Notes: generated from the letters alone by a model not told the origin. Positions 8,657 to 16,948 are shown, counted from the stretch's first letter. The stretch is 64,000 nucleotides of DNA from Dyella_A sp035685805 (GCF_035685805.1 NZ_DASSAB010000030.1:124001-188000), one strand, 5' to 3'. Translations and numbers: made by a program.

Positions 8657-10437
8657 TAGTGCTCGATGGCCTCGGTAATGGCGTCGAGCAGGATCGGATG
8701 GGTCCAGCGTGCCGTGAAGGTGTGGTCCGCGCCGTCGATGACGCGCGTGCGCAGGTGTCCGCTGGCAGCCAGCCGGCGGACCACGGCACCGCCCTCGTCC
8801 AGCAGCAGCTGCTGTCCCGGGTCGTCCGCGGCAAAAATGAAGCGCAGCGCGACACCGCGCTGCGCCAGGCCGGCCAGCTCGGTGCCCAGATCGTCGCGCA
8901 GCGGCCAATGTAGCCGGCGCGCCAGGTCGCGCAGCGGACGCGCTGCTGCGTGGCGCGCGCGGTGCAACACGATCTTCGCCACGCGAACGAGGTCAACGTC
9001 GCCTCGCAGCACCTTGCGCCAGGACGCGCCGCTGACCATGGACTTCTGGTAACGCTTTGCCTCGATGGCAACGCGGAAGCCGGCAAAATCCAGCGGCATG
9101 CCCGGCGTGTAGTGGAAGGTCAGCGGATTGATCGCAAGCACCGTCTCGACCGCGTGCCCGGCGATCGCGACCCGCAGTGCATGGTAGGCCCCCGCGCACA
9201 GCCCGGCGACGGCCACGCGCCCTGTCACGATGCGACGCACCCACGCCAGCGCAAGGCCGATGTCGTCCAGCGCGTGCGTGGAATAGACGACGTTCTCCTC
9301 CGCCCCCGGGCGCGCCGGGCTGTCGCCGATGCCGGAAATATCAAGCCGCATCACCAGGTAGCCTGCGGCGGCCAGGCGCCGTGCCAGCACCACGTGCAAG
9401 CGGTTGGGCCCAACCTGGCCAATCGCGCCGGCGTTCAACAGGATCACGGCCGAGCGCGGCGCCGCCACGGGCCGCGTCACCAGCGCCAGCAGACACTCAT
9501 CGAGGCGAACTACCTCTTCACTGAGCGCCGCGCCTTCGCCCTGCCATGCGATCCGGCGTTGCAGCGACAACACGGGGCCGCGGTCACGGGGGACATTGGC
9601 CAGCGCTGGCCGCGCGGCGGCGAACCCCACCGCGGCGTCGACGATCGCCTGCGGCACGACGATGCGGTGCGGATCGAGCATCATCTCGACATACCCCGGC
9701 AGTCGCTGCTGACTGACCTCGCAGCCAAGGGCGGCGAGGTGGGTGGCCCAGGTATCGTTGCCCGGGAGGTCGTCGCGGTCGAGCAGCAAGACGGCGGGCG
9801 CGGGCGCCCGATCGAGCGCAAGCAGGTCGATCGCGGCGATGGCCTCGCGTGTCTGGGCGGTCAGCGCGAAGCCGGCCAGCTCCTGCGCATCGTCCGTCGC
9901 GTCAGCGGCGGCCGGTGCCGGCGTCAGCTGCATCGCCATCTGCAGCACGCGGCCCTCGCGCAGCCATGCTTTGCCGCGGGGCACGGCAGCGATCGCCACC
10001 AGCCCCGCGACGTCGTCGCGACGACGTGCCGCCAGCGTCGCCAACGAGACACCAAGACGTACGCCCACCAGCACCAGCCGCTCCGCTCCGGCGCCGCGTG
10101 CCAGCGCACACGCATCGTCGATGCTGGCCAGCCACGCATCGAGGCGGTCTGCATCGAGGTCATCGCCCATGCTGTTGCCGGTGCCGTCCAGGTCCACCCG
10201 CACGGCGACCAGCCCGGCGCACGCAGCTTGCACGGCAAGCACGCGCAGGCTGCGCTGGGCACAGATAGCCTCGTAACCGAACGGCGGCACGACTACCAGG
10301 CCGACGCCGTTCATCGGCGCGGCAGGTCGATGCAGCCAACCGAAGCGGGGTCGGTCCGGATCGGTACCGAAGAATCCCGGCTCGGCCAGAGCTGGCGGCT
10401 CCCGCGATTCGGCCCCGCCGTTGCTTACGCCGCTCAT
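8656..10437 (-). CDS. Two-domain alpha/beta hydrolase with a Cys nucleophile elbow
   Basis: The 593-residue protein is made of two alpha/beta-hydrolase halves. The N-terminal half (about 40-275) has GVRLG at the elbow (residues 125-129), with no Ser, Cys or Asp nucleophile, as in the GLRLG elbows of exosortase-system-associated hydrolases, so it looks non-hydrolytic. The C-terminal half (about 285-593) has the elbow GLCAG with Cys414 as nucleophile and a late DGADHTF that could supply the catalytic His. Cys-elbow alpha/beta proteins such as CmaE and SyrC shuttle aminoacyl groups between carrier proteins. In an operon with an amino acid:carrier protein ligase this makes an aminoacyl transferase role attractive, but that is inference. 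The start overlaps the glycosidase stop as ATGA. Confidence 0.75.
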   Translation of the reverse strand: MSGVSNGGAESREPPALAEPGFFGTDPDRPRFGWLHRPAAPMNGVGLVVVPPFGYEAICAQRSLRVLAVQAACAGLVAVRVDLDGTGNSMGDDLDADRLDAWLASIDDACALARGAGAERLVLVGVRLGVSLATLAARRRDDVAGLVAIAAVPRGKAWLREGRVLQMAMQLTPAPAAADATDDAQELAGFALTAQTREAIAAIDLLALDRAPAPAVLLLDRDDLPGNDTWATHLAALGCEVSQQRLPGYVEMMLDPHRIVVPQAIVDAAVGFAAARPALANVPRDRGPVLSLQRRIAWQGEGAALSEEVVRLDECLLALVTRPVAAPRSAVILLNAGAIGQVGPNRLHVVLARRLAAAGYLVMRLDISGIGDSPARPGAEENVVYSTHALDDIGLALAWVRRIVTGRVAVAGLCAGAYHALRVAIAGHAVETVLAINPLTFHYTPGMPLDFAGFRVAIEAKRYQKSMVSGASWRKVLRGDVDLVRVAKIVLHRARHAAARPLRDLARRLHWPLRDDLGTELAGLAQRGVALRFIFAADDPGQQLLLDEGGAVVRRLAASGHLRTRVIDGADHTFTARWTHPILLDAITEAIEH

Positions 10438-12911
10438 GGGATGCCGAAGCGAACTACCGCGTCCGCGTTGAGGGCGCTGACGCTGGCGCGGGCGGCAGAT
10501 CGCGACGGCGATACCGCATGCAACCGCACGCTGCGGCTCTGGCCGGGCGCGAGGTGAAAGCCGTCGTCCTCGGCGCAGAAGCCGGGTACGTCGACCGTCA
10601 CGGCCTGGGCGAACCGGCGCGTGCTGATCTCGAGCCGGCGTTCGTGCACGCTGTCGCCCGGCAATACGCTCGCGGCGAGGCCGACATCCGCCTCGCGGGT
10701 CGCGGGCAGACCGACGGGGAACCAGAACGCTTCGGCAACCTCGGCGGCACCCGTGCTGAGTACGGCATGCACGAGATCCGTCGCCGGCGGGCCGAAGCGA
10801 TAGGCGAAGGAGAGATCCGTGAAGCCGTCGAACCAGTTCGCGGCGGCCAGCTCCCGGCTGCCGTGCGCCGGGACCTGCACCTCGACACTGGCACTGCCGA
10901 CGGCAATCTCGCCCCCGCGGTAGAGGCTCAACCGGACGTGTGCGGCAAGCTCCGCGGGGCCGTCGTTGAACACGTGTACGGCCAATCCATTGACGCCTTC
11001 GTCGCTGAGCGCGATGGCCGTTGGCGCCAGCACGCGGCGCAGTGCATGGAAGCAAAGCTTGGGTGCGCCGTTCGCGTCGATCACGCCCCAGCCCGCGCCG
11101 GGCCAGAGATCGCGCAGGAACCAGATCAGTGCGCCACGGGTCGGGGAGCGTCCGCGGCGCCATTCGACCATGGCCTGTGCCATCACCTCGGCGGTGGCAG
11201 CGCGGCCCAATGCCAGATAGCGCTCGTGATCGAACACGCGCAAGGCCGCCGGATCGATCCCGAACAACGTGGCGACGTAGTGGTCGCGGACGTCGTCGAA
11301 GTCCCAACCGGCGCCCAGGTCACGTGGCGAACGCGCCTTCCACTCCGGATGGTGCACACGCAGCGACGGACCGCCCGGCAAGCCGCTCTCGTCGGGAATA
11401 TTCGCGAACGCCAGGCATTCGGAGGCGAATACCAGCGCGCTGCGACGGGCATCGTCCAGCGGACGCAGGTACGCACCGACACCGTAGTAGGACGACGTGC
11501 CCGCATTGGCCGCATGGGGGAACGCACCACCGTGCGCGCTCGACGAAACGTAAGCCACGCCGGCGGCCTCGACGCGCGCGGCGATGATCTGGTGGAACAA
11601 GCGCGGCGACCACAGCTCGCGTGGAGCGGCACCCATCGCCGCCTGCTGCTCGCCCTCGCTGTTGCCGCAGACCAGCGCAAGGCAGGGCCGGCCCTGCAGC
11701 CGTGCCAGCTGTTGATCGACCTCTACCTGCACGCCGGCAACGAATGCTTCGTCTTCGGGGTAATCCATGTTGGCGAACATCAGGTCCTGCCACAGCAGCA
11801 CGCCTTGCTCGTCGAGGGCGTCATGGAAAGCAGCCTCCTCGTAGACCATGGTGCCTCCGACGCGCAGCATGTTCATGCCAGCGCTGCAGGCCTGGGCAAC
11901 CGCCTCGCACAGCGCCTGCGGCGTGGCCGCCAGCGTGACCACGTCCAGCGGGGTCCAGCAGGCGCCGCGGCAGAACACGTCGACGCCGTTGACGCGGATC
12001 GCAAAGTCGCCGTCGGTGCGGTCGATGTCGATCGTGCGAAAACCGGTGTGTCCCAGATCGATGCTCACCGTGCCGGCGGCGTCGCGGGCCTCGACCGTCA
12101 CCTGATAGCGCACCGGATCGCCGTGCGTGTGGGGCCACCACAGGCGGACGTCATCCAGCACCGCCTCGCCGGTCCAGCGGCCTTCGTGCAGGCACAGCTC
12201 GGCGCTCGCTCGCTGGCCTTCGCCAGCGACGAGCAGGCGGGCAGCGATGACGCCGGCGTCGAGTTCGAGCGTCGCATGCACCACACCGCGGCTGCCTTCC
12301 ACGCGACTGCGCACGTCCGCCTGCACCACTTCCAGCCGGCGCTGCTCGACCCATACCGGGCGCCACGGCCCCACGGCCGGGCACGGTGGCGACCAGCCCG
12401 GCGTGCGTCCCAGCAGGCTGGTGCGGAACCAGCGCAGCTGTGCGTGCGTCAGCATCGGCACTCGCCAGCGCGGGCGCGGGCGCTTCTTCGCCAGCTCCGG
12501 CGCCAGCGCGGCGCAGCGGATCAGCAGCTCGTGCGGACCATCATCGAGTTCCAGCGGCAGCTCGTGTGCCAGGAACATGCTTTCGCCATGCAGCACATGC
12601 GTGCCGTCGAGCCAGACGTCGGCCAGCGTGGCAAGGCCATCGAAGCCGAGCACGACGCGTCCGCTCGGCACACTTCCGGCGGGCATCCGCAGTCGCCACC
12701 ACCAGTCGAGTGCATCGAAATCGATCCGGCTGTCCCATTGCCACGCCTGCAGATCGCGCAACGCGCCGGCAGCCGTATTGGGCGCAGTGGCAGGTTTCCA
12801 CGCAAGCCCGGCGATCTGCCCGGGCATGGAGTCCGCAGGGGCCGACGCAAACTCCCAGCCTGCGTCGAGCCGAACGCGCCGGGTCCCTTCGACGCTGCGG
12901 ACGCGGCTCAT
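10434..12911 (-). CDS. Glycoside hydrolase family 2 protein (beta-mannosidase-like)
   Basis: The 825-residue protein has the GH2 layout: an N-terminal jelly-roll sugar-binding domain (about 10-180), an immunoglobulin-like domain (about 190-290), a TIM barrel (about 300-640) and a C-terminal beta region. It is closest in appearance to beta-mannosidases. The probable acid/base lies in CGNSEGEQQ (Glu419) and the nucleophile in VFASECLAF (Glu498), a spacing of 79 residues close to the 76 of LacZ, so both catalytic acids appear intact. MNMLRVGGTMVYEEAAFHDALDE-type barrel motifs precede them. There is no signal peptide, so it should act in the cytoplasm. Its start shares one base with the carrier protein stop (TGATG). 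A glycosidase in a carrier-protein operon is unexpected, and its substrate is unknown. Confidence 0.85.
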   Translation of the reverse strand: MSRVRSVEGTRRVRLDAGWEFASAPADSMPGQIAGLAWKPATAPNTAAGALRDLQAWQWDSRIDFDALDWWWRLRMPAGSVPSGRVVLGFDGLATLADVWLDGTHVLHGESMFLAHELPLELDDGPHELLIRCAALAPELAKKRPRPRWRVPMLTHAQLRWFRTSLLGRTPGWSPPCPAVGPWRPVWVEQRRLEVVQADVRSRVEGSRGVVHATLELDAGVIAARLLVAGEGQRASAELCLHEGRWTGEAVLDDVRLWWPHTHGDPVRYQVTVEARDAAGTVSIDLGHTGFRTIDIDRTDGDFAIRVNGVDVFCRGACWTPLDVVTLAATPQALCEAVAQACSAGMNMLRVGGTMVYEEAAFHDALDEQGVLLWQDLMFANMDYPEDEAFVAGVQVEVDQQLARLQGRPCLALVCGNSEGEQQAAMGAAPRELWSPRLFHQIIAARVEAAGVAYVSSSAHGGAFPHAANAGTSSYYGVGAYLRPLDDARRSALVFASECLAFANIPDESGLPGGPSLRVHHPEWKARSPRDLGAGWDFDDVRDHYVATLFGIDPAALRVFDHERYLALGRAATAEVMAQAMVEWRRGRSPTRGALIWFLRDLWPGAGWGVIDANGAPKLCFHALRRVLAPTAIALSDEGVNGLAVHVFNDGPAELAAHVRLSLYRGGEIAVGSASVEVQVPAHGSRELAAANWFDGFTDLSFAYRFGPPATDLVHAVLSTGAAEVAEAFWFPVGLPATREADVGLAASVLPGDSVHERRLEISTRRFAQAVTVDVPGFCAEDDGFHLAPGQSRSVRLHAVSPSRSAARASVSALNADAVVRFGIP

Positions 12912-13162
12912 CAGCGCCCCTTGGTCAACTCGCTGATGGCGTGCTCGATCGCGGCGACGCTCTCGAACACGCTGCGCTTGAGCATCTGGTCGGGAAACTC
13001 GACGTCGAACTCCCCTTCCAGGGCCAGCATGACGTTGACGCTGGCGTGCGAGGTCATCCCAGCTTGGTAGAGATCGCTGTCGTCATCGAGCGTCTCCGCG
13101 TCGCGATTGAGGCGCGCGTGCTGCTTGAGCACGGCCCGGATCCTTGCTGCATTTTCGCTCAT
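12911..13162 (-). CDS. Acyl carrier protein-like aminoacyl carrier
   Basis: The 83-residue protein has the carrier-protein four-helix pattern. The modification site is in DLYQAGMTSHASVNVML, where Ser38 occupies the place of the Ser in the usual DSL motif and would receive the 4'-phosphopantetheine arm. Helix II (VNVMLALEGEFDVEFPDQML) is typical of ACPs. It is encoded between its own phosphopantetheinyl transferase (overlap ATGA) and the GH2 gene (one-base overlap). Because an amino acid:[carrier protein] ligase lies in the same operon, this is most likely the carrier that accepts the amino acid rather than the fatty-acid synthesis ACP. Confidence 0.9.
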   Translation of the reverse strand: MSENAARIRAVLKQHARLNRDAETLDDDSDLYQAGMTSHASVNVMLALEGEFDVEFPDQMLKRSVFESVAAIEHAISELTKGR

Positions 13163-13542
13163 CGATGATCCCTTTCTGCAATGACTACGGCGGTGGCGTG
13201 GTCGCCTTCGTGGCTCATGGACAGCGCCAGGAAGTGCGCGCCACCGATGGCGCGTGCGGCACCATGCAACTGGATGTCGCAGGCCCCGTCGGCATGGCGC
13301 ACCACCTCGATGTCGCGCCAGCCCACGCCATCCAGACGCAATGCCTTGCGCGTCGCCTCCTTCGCCGCGAAACGCGCCGCCAGCCTGGCGGTGGAGGACG
13401 GCGGCGCGCTCATCGCATAAGCCACCTCGTCCTGCGTGAACACGCGCGCCAGGAAACGGTCGCCGAACTGCTGCAGCGACTCGGCAATGGCGCTGATCCG
13501 GACGAGGTCGATACCAACGCGCGTGCGCGGCGATGGGCGCAT
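13159..13542 (-). CDS. Holo-ACP synthase-type phosphopantetheinyl transferase
   Basis: The 127-residue protein belongs to the AcpS family, which transfers 4'-phosphopantetheine from CoA to a carrier-protein serine. The Mg2+/CoA motifs are visible: GIDLVRI with Asp12 near the N-terminus and ARFAAKEATRKAL with Glu62. The C-terminal LSMSHEGDHATAVVI is the usual end of the fold. The length matches E. coli AcpS (126). It lies one base after the DUF1839 stop and overlaps the carrier-protein start by four bases, so it is probably dedicated to that carrier. I leave the symbol empty because the housekeeping acpS probably lies elsewhere. Confidence 0.88.
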   Translation of the reverse strand: MRPSPRTRVGIDLVRISAIAESLQQFGDRFLARVFTQDEVAYAMSAPPSSTARLAARFAAKEATRKALRLDGVGWRDIEVVRHADGACDIQLHGAARAIGGAHFLALSMSHEGDHATAVVIAERDHR

Positions 13543-13543
13543 G

Positions 13544-14533
13544 TTATGCGTTCTCTTCCAGCGTGCTCATCGCCCGCTGCCACGCGCTCGCCCACTGCTC
13601 GAAGATCGGCATGGATTCCAGCGGCCGCCCGGTATTGACCGCCCGTGCGGCTTTCAAGATGAAGGATTTGGCGCCTGCGGAGATCGTCTCGAACGCCTCC
13701 ACCGCCGGCGCCAGTGCACCGGCGTCGTCAGCCAGACCGGCTCCGTGCGCCGCCTGCCAGCGCAGGTGCAGCGCCAGCAATTCGCACGCCGAACCCAGCT
13801 GGCGAAGGGTGGCGAATGCCCACATGTGGTAGTGCTCCAGTCCCCGCGCCTGCAGCGCAGGCAGGTCGGCCTGGAAACGTGCCGCGAAGCGCTCGATCGG
13901 ATTGTCCCGCGGGCGGCGTGACAGATGGCGCTGCAGCAGGCCGCGCGCGATCGCCGCCAGCTCCTGCGGCGGGCGCCGCACCACGCGGTCGACGCGCACC
14001 AGTTCGGCAAAGAACGGCAGGAAATCCGGGGCGACGCCGGCGAGCTGGAAGGTGCGGTCGAAGTCCTCGCCCTCAAGCTCGTAGTACGACGCATTGTGGA
14101 AATAGCCCAGCCGGCGCGCCGGGGCATCGACATCGACCAGCACGATGGTGGACTTGACGTGGTTCTGCCGGTAATCGGTTCCGGCCACGTCGGGAAGCCA
14201 CCAGGCGTCGGCCTCCACCGCGATCATCTTGCCGGCACCCAGGTGCTCCTGTGCATGCTCGAGCATCGGTCGCCACGCCGTCATCTCGTTGACTTCGATG
14301 CCATAGAGCTCGCGCAGCTCGTTCAGCGGCGGCTTGTAGAAGGTCCACTGGTCGCCCTCGAAGTCGAGCGCGGCAACCACCGGAATGATCGCGTACGGAT
14401 CGCAGCCCAGCGCATGGATCAGCTCGATCCAGACGTCGAAGTAGCAGTTCTTCTCCACCCACACGCGGTCCTCGGCATGCAGCGCATGCCGTTGGTAGTT
14501 CAACGGATCGAGGTGAAGTGCCCGGACGCGCAT
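13544..14533 (-). CDS. DUF1839 family protein
   Basis: This 329-residue protein resembles the DUF1839 family, which has no defined activity. It has no signal peptide or membrane segment. Conserved-looking blocks include HLDPLNYQRHALHAEDRVW at the N-terminus, NCYFDVWIELIHALG, GDQWTFYKPPLNELRELYG and the Trp-rich AVEADAWWLPDVAGTDYRQNH around residues 115-140. A C-terminal helical part ends in an acidic tail. I chose ATG 14533 (MRVRALHLD) because it lies just past the ligase stop. A longer reading from 14590 would overlap the ligase by some 55 bases with unlike residues. Its place next to the aminoacyl-carrier ligase suggests a role in handling the charged carrier, for instance as a transferase, but nothing in the sequence proves it. 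Confidence 0.8.
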   Translation of the reverse strand: MRVRALHLDPLNYQRHALHAEDRVWVEKNCYFDVWIELIHALGCDPYAIIPVVAALDFEGDQWTFYKPPLNELRELYGIEVNEMTAWRPMLEHAQEHLGAGKMIAVEADAWWLPDVAGTDYRQNHVKSTIVLVDVDAPARRLGYFHNASYYELEGEDFDRTFQLAGVAPDFLPFFAELVRVDRVVRRPPQELAAIARGLLQRHLSRRPRDNPIERFAARFQADLPALQARGLEHYHMWAFATLRQLGSACELLALHLRWQAAHGAGLADDAGALAPAVEAFETISAGAKSFILKAARAVNTGRPLESMPIFEQWASAWQRAMSTLEENA

Positions 14534-14534
14534 G

Positions 14535-15449
14535 TCACGGCCACAACCGCTGGCGGACCGGCGCCGGCCAGGTTGCCGGATCGAAGCCATGGGTCTGGAA
14601 CAACGCCATCGTTACGCGCTCCAGCCCAAAGCCGAGGCAGGCGGTGTGGGCGGTCTGCCCATCCGGCGTCTTGATGTCGAACGCCTCGCCGAACTTTTCC
14701 TGGTGATAGTTGAACGAACAGGTTGCGGTGGGGTTCTGCTCGGAGATCACCGGCACCAGCACTTCGAATTTCAGCGCCTGCTCGAGCTGGCTGGTGGCCA
14801 GCATTTTTCCGCCCTTGCCGAAGAAGGGATCGGCGGCGACGTCCGAATGTGCCGGCAGCCCGAGCGACTGCAGCACCTCCACGCCACGCTGCAGCCACAT
14901 GTTGCGCCACGCCACCACCTGGTCGGGGGTGCCGCAACGCACGTACTCACGGACGCGGAACGCCTGCATCCGGGTCGGCTCGAGCGAGGGCTCGTGCCGG
15001 AACACCCAGGCAAACAGCGTTACCAGCCGTCCCTGGTCGGGAACGGTGCCGGCAAACGTCGGGTACACCGGATAGCAGGCCGCCGGGTTGAGGCAGACGT
15101 GGGTCATCGCCAGCTGCTCGCCCCAGGCCTCTCCGGCATGGATCTGCTCGCTGAGCTGGCGCGCCGCGAGTTCCTTGCCGAAGAAGCTGTAGACCGCCCC
15201 CACCAGGTGCGGAAAGCTGTCCATGTAGTGGGTCTTCTCGATGATCGACCGGTCGATCGTCGGAGGGAACAGCATCACCTGGGCGCCGTCTTCTTCGGCG
15301 ATGCGAAGAATCAGCTTGTCGAAGCGGTCCAGCACGTCCTCGAACACCGGCCCGCGTCCGAAGATGCCGTCCACGCCTGCCGGGACGATCAGCCCATGCC
15401 GGACCAGTCCGTCATGGAATGCCACGGGATCGTAAGCGGTAGCGGTCAT
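14535..15449 (-). CDS. Amino acid:[carrier protein] ligase (class II aaRS-like)
   Basis: The 304-residue protein resembles the truncated seryl-tRNA-synthetase relatives that activate a small amino acid (glycine or alanine in characterised members) with ATP and load it onto a phosphopantetheinylated carrier protein instead of tRNA. Class II signatures are visible: motif 2 as MQAFRVREYVRCG and motif 3 as ACLGFGLERVTMALF. Cysteines at NPAACYPVYP and HTACLGFG are at positions fitting the zinc site of this family. The tRNA-binding N-terminal coiled coil of SerRS is absent. ATG 15449 follows the flavoprotein stop by one base. With the carrier protein, AcpS and flavoprotein beside it, this is the defining enzyme of the operon. 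Amino acid specificity cannot be read by eye. Confidence 0.9.
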   Translation of the reverse strand: MTATAYDPVAFHDGLVRHGLIVPAGVDGIFGRGPVFEDVLDRFDKLILRIAEEDGAQVMLFPPTIDRSIIEKTHYMDSFPHLVGAVYSFFGKELAARQLSEQIHAGEAWGEQLAMTHVCLNPAACYPVYPTFAGTVPDQGRLVTLFAWVFRHEPSLEPTRMQAFRVREYVRCGTPDQVVAWRNMWLQRGVEVLQSLGLPAHSDVAADPFFGKGGKMLATSQLEQALKFEVLVPVISEQNPTATCSFNYHQEKFGEAFDIKTPDGQTAHTACLGFGLERVTMALFQTHGFDPATWPAPVRQRLWP

Positions 15450-15450
15450 G

Positions 15451-16638
15451 TCATTCGTCCTTGAACACCAGCAGCATCGAGGCGTTCTTGGCCGCAATGC
15501 GCCCGTTCGACACCATCAGCGCGGCCGACAGGACGTCGCGGTAATGCCGGCCGACGCTGAAGGGCGAATCATTCTTGTAGCCCATGATGCCGATGATCTG
15601 CAGCGCCTCGTGGCAAAGCTTGGGCGCCATCTCGGAGCAGGCGATCTTGAGCTGGTTCAGGCGCAGCGCCCAGCCCATGGTGTTGAGGGCTTCGCGCGCG
15701 GCGGCGTCGTTCTCCGCCGTCATCTCGTCGAACTCGATCGCGCAGGATTCCCAGTTGTGCCGCATGGCCTGCAGTTCCACCTGGGCGCGCGCCAGCTGCA
15801 CGGCATTGGGCGGCACGCTGCCGGGGTTCTTGCGTGCGCCGGCGCGCACGAAGGCGGCCGCCCGCCCCAGCGCGTCCGCTGCAATGCCCGACCACAGCGC
15901 CGCCCACAGGATGTGCGAGTACGGCACCATCGTCTGCGCCGACGCGTCGGCATACGATCCGGGGATGATCTGCTCGATCGAGCCGTGGCCGGAGAACTTC
16001 GCCCCCGGGCTGCAGGTGCCGCGCATGCCCAGCGTGTCCCACTCGCCGGACTGCGCCAGCGTGTAACTGTCCCGGTCGAACAGCACCAGCAGCTGGTCGC
16101 TGGCTGCAGCATCCGCCGTGCGGCGACAGGTCACCAGCTGCGCGTCGGCGTGCTGGCCGTAGGAAACGGTGGTGGCGTCCTTCTCCAGCGACATGCGATC
16201 GCCGTCGATCTGCACCGCGCAGATGCTCGAACGCGTATCGCCGAAGGTGCCGTTTTCCGAGGTGATGGAAGCCACCAGCGCCTGGCGCTCCACCAGGCTT
16301 TCGCGCATGTAGCGCTCGAAGAACGGTGAGCCCTGCGCGTGGCGGGCCATGCAGGCGACCTGGATATGGTGCATCGCCAGCACCATGCCCGACGAGCTGC
16401 AGCCTTGGGCCAGCGCCGCGCATTGCGCACCCAGCTCCAGCATGCCTGCCCCGGCGCCGCCGTACGCTTCCGGCACCGCCGCGGACAGCAGCCCGGCCTG
16501 GCGCAGTGCGTCGATGGTTTCGTGCGGGAAACGGCTGCGCTTGTCCACGTCGCCGGCGTGGACCGCCGCGACCTCGCTTGCGATGGCCGCCGTCCGGGAC
16601 AGCAACGCACTTTTCTTGATGGCAGAACGAGTGGTCAT
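15451..16638 (-). CDS. Acyl-CoA dehydrogenase-like flavoprotein
   Basis: The 395-residue protein has the acyl-CoA dehydrogenase fold: a helical N-terminal domain (SRFPHETIDALRQAGLLSAAVPEAYGGAG), a middle beta domain (ASITSENGTFGD) and a C-terminal helical domain ending in CHEALQIIGIMGYKND and GRHYRDVLSAALM. FAD is the expected cofactor. Where many members carry a catalytic Glu in a YEGT-like motif, this one reads MVSNGRIAAK, so the base, if present, lies elsewhere. As first gene of the aminoacyl-carrier operon it could oxidise an aminoacyl thioester, as PltE-type dehydrogenases do with prolyl-carrier protein. That is inference. I chose ATG 16638 (MTTRSAIKK). A longer frame from 16911 adds about 90 low-complexity residues. 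Confidence 0.85.
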   Translation of the reverse strand: MTTRSAIKKSALLSRTAAIASEVAAVHAGDVDKRSRFPHETIDALRQAGLLSAAVPEAYGGAGAGMLELGAQCAALAQGCSSSGMVLAMHHIQVACMARHAQGSPFFERYMRESLVERQALVASITSENGTFGDTRSSICAVQIDGDRMSLEKDATTVSYGQHADAQLVTCRRTADAAASDQLLVLFDRDSYTLAQSGEWDTLGMRGTCSPGAKFSGHGSIEQIIPGSYADASAQTMVPYSHILWAALWSGIAADALGRAAAFVRAGARKNPGSVPPNAVQLARAQVELQAMRHNWESCAIEFDEMTAENDAAAREALNTMGWALRLNQLKIACSEMAPKLCHEALQIIGIMGYKNDSPFSVGRHYRDVLSAALMVSNGRIAAKNASMLLVFKDE

Positions 16639-16948
16639 GGCTGCGTGTCTCGCAAAGACAACGGCGACGTTTCGAGCGCGGTGGCGGCTTTCCCCTGTGC
16701 CCGCGGCAGGACGCCGGGACAGCTCCAGAAGCTTGTTGGATTTCAGCCGGCAATGCAATCGGCGGACGCCGCGACCGCGTCCCGGCCGCGACCGAACCAC
16801 TGGCTCCCCTGGCCCGGAGGCCCGGAGGCCCGGATCTACAGCCGGCACGGCTGGCCTTGAGCGGGCCGGAAAGCTCTCGGCACCGAGGAGCGCCCACTTT
16901 GCCGGGCCCACTCAGTGCGGTCACCGACCGGAGCGGGCGCAGCCGCGC
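16639..16948. other. Gene-free gap between ctaB and the nine-gene operon, with a short tandem repeat
   Basis: These 310 bases separate the ctaB stop from the flavoprotein start, both read on the minus strand. Any private promoter of the nine-gene operon should lie here, but I found no convincing -35/-10 pair. It contains an imperfect triple 8-bp tandem repeat (unit cccggagg, 16813-16834). I saw no T-run terminator after ctaB, so read-through from the oxidase cluster is possible. Confidence 0.5.

Noticed and set aside
16813..16834. Tandem 8-bp repeat cccggagg as an attachment or regulatory site
   Set aside because: Fewer than three full units in GC-rich DNA; nothing links it to the insertion boundaries.
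16639..16911. N-terminal extension of the ACAD-like protein from 16911
   Set aside because: The extra 90 residues are Arg/Pro/Gly-rich and unlike the family, and ATG 16638 starts the normal N-terminal helix.
6280..16948. Prophage or integrative element carrying the nine-gene operon
   Set aside because: No integrase, transposase, phage or conjugation gene, and no clean att repeats; only the degenerate ctaB duplication supports insertion.
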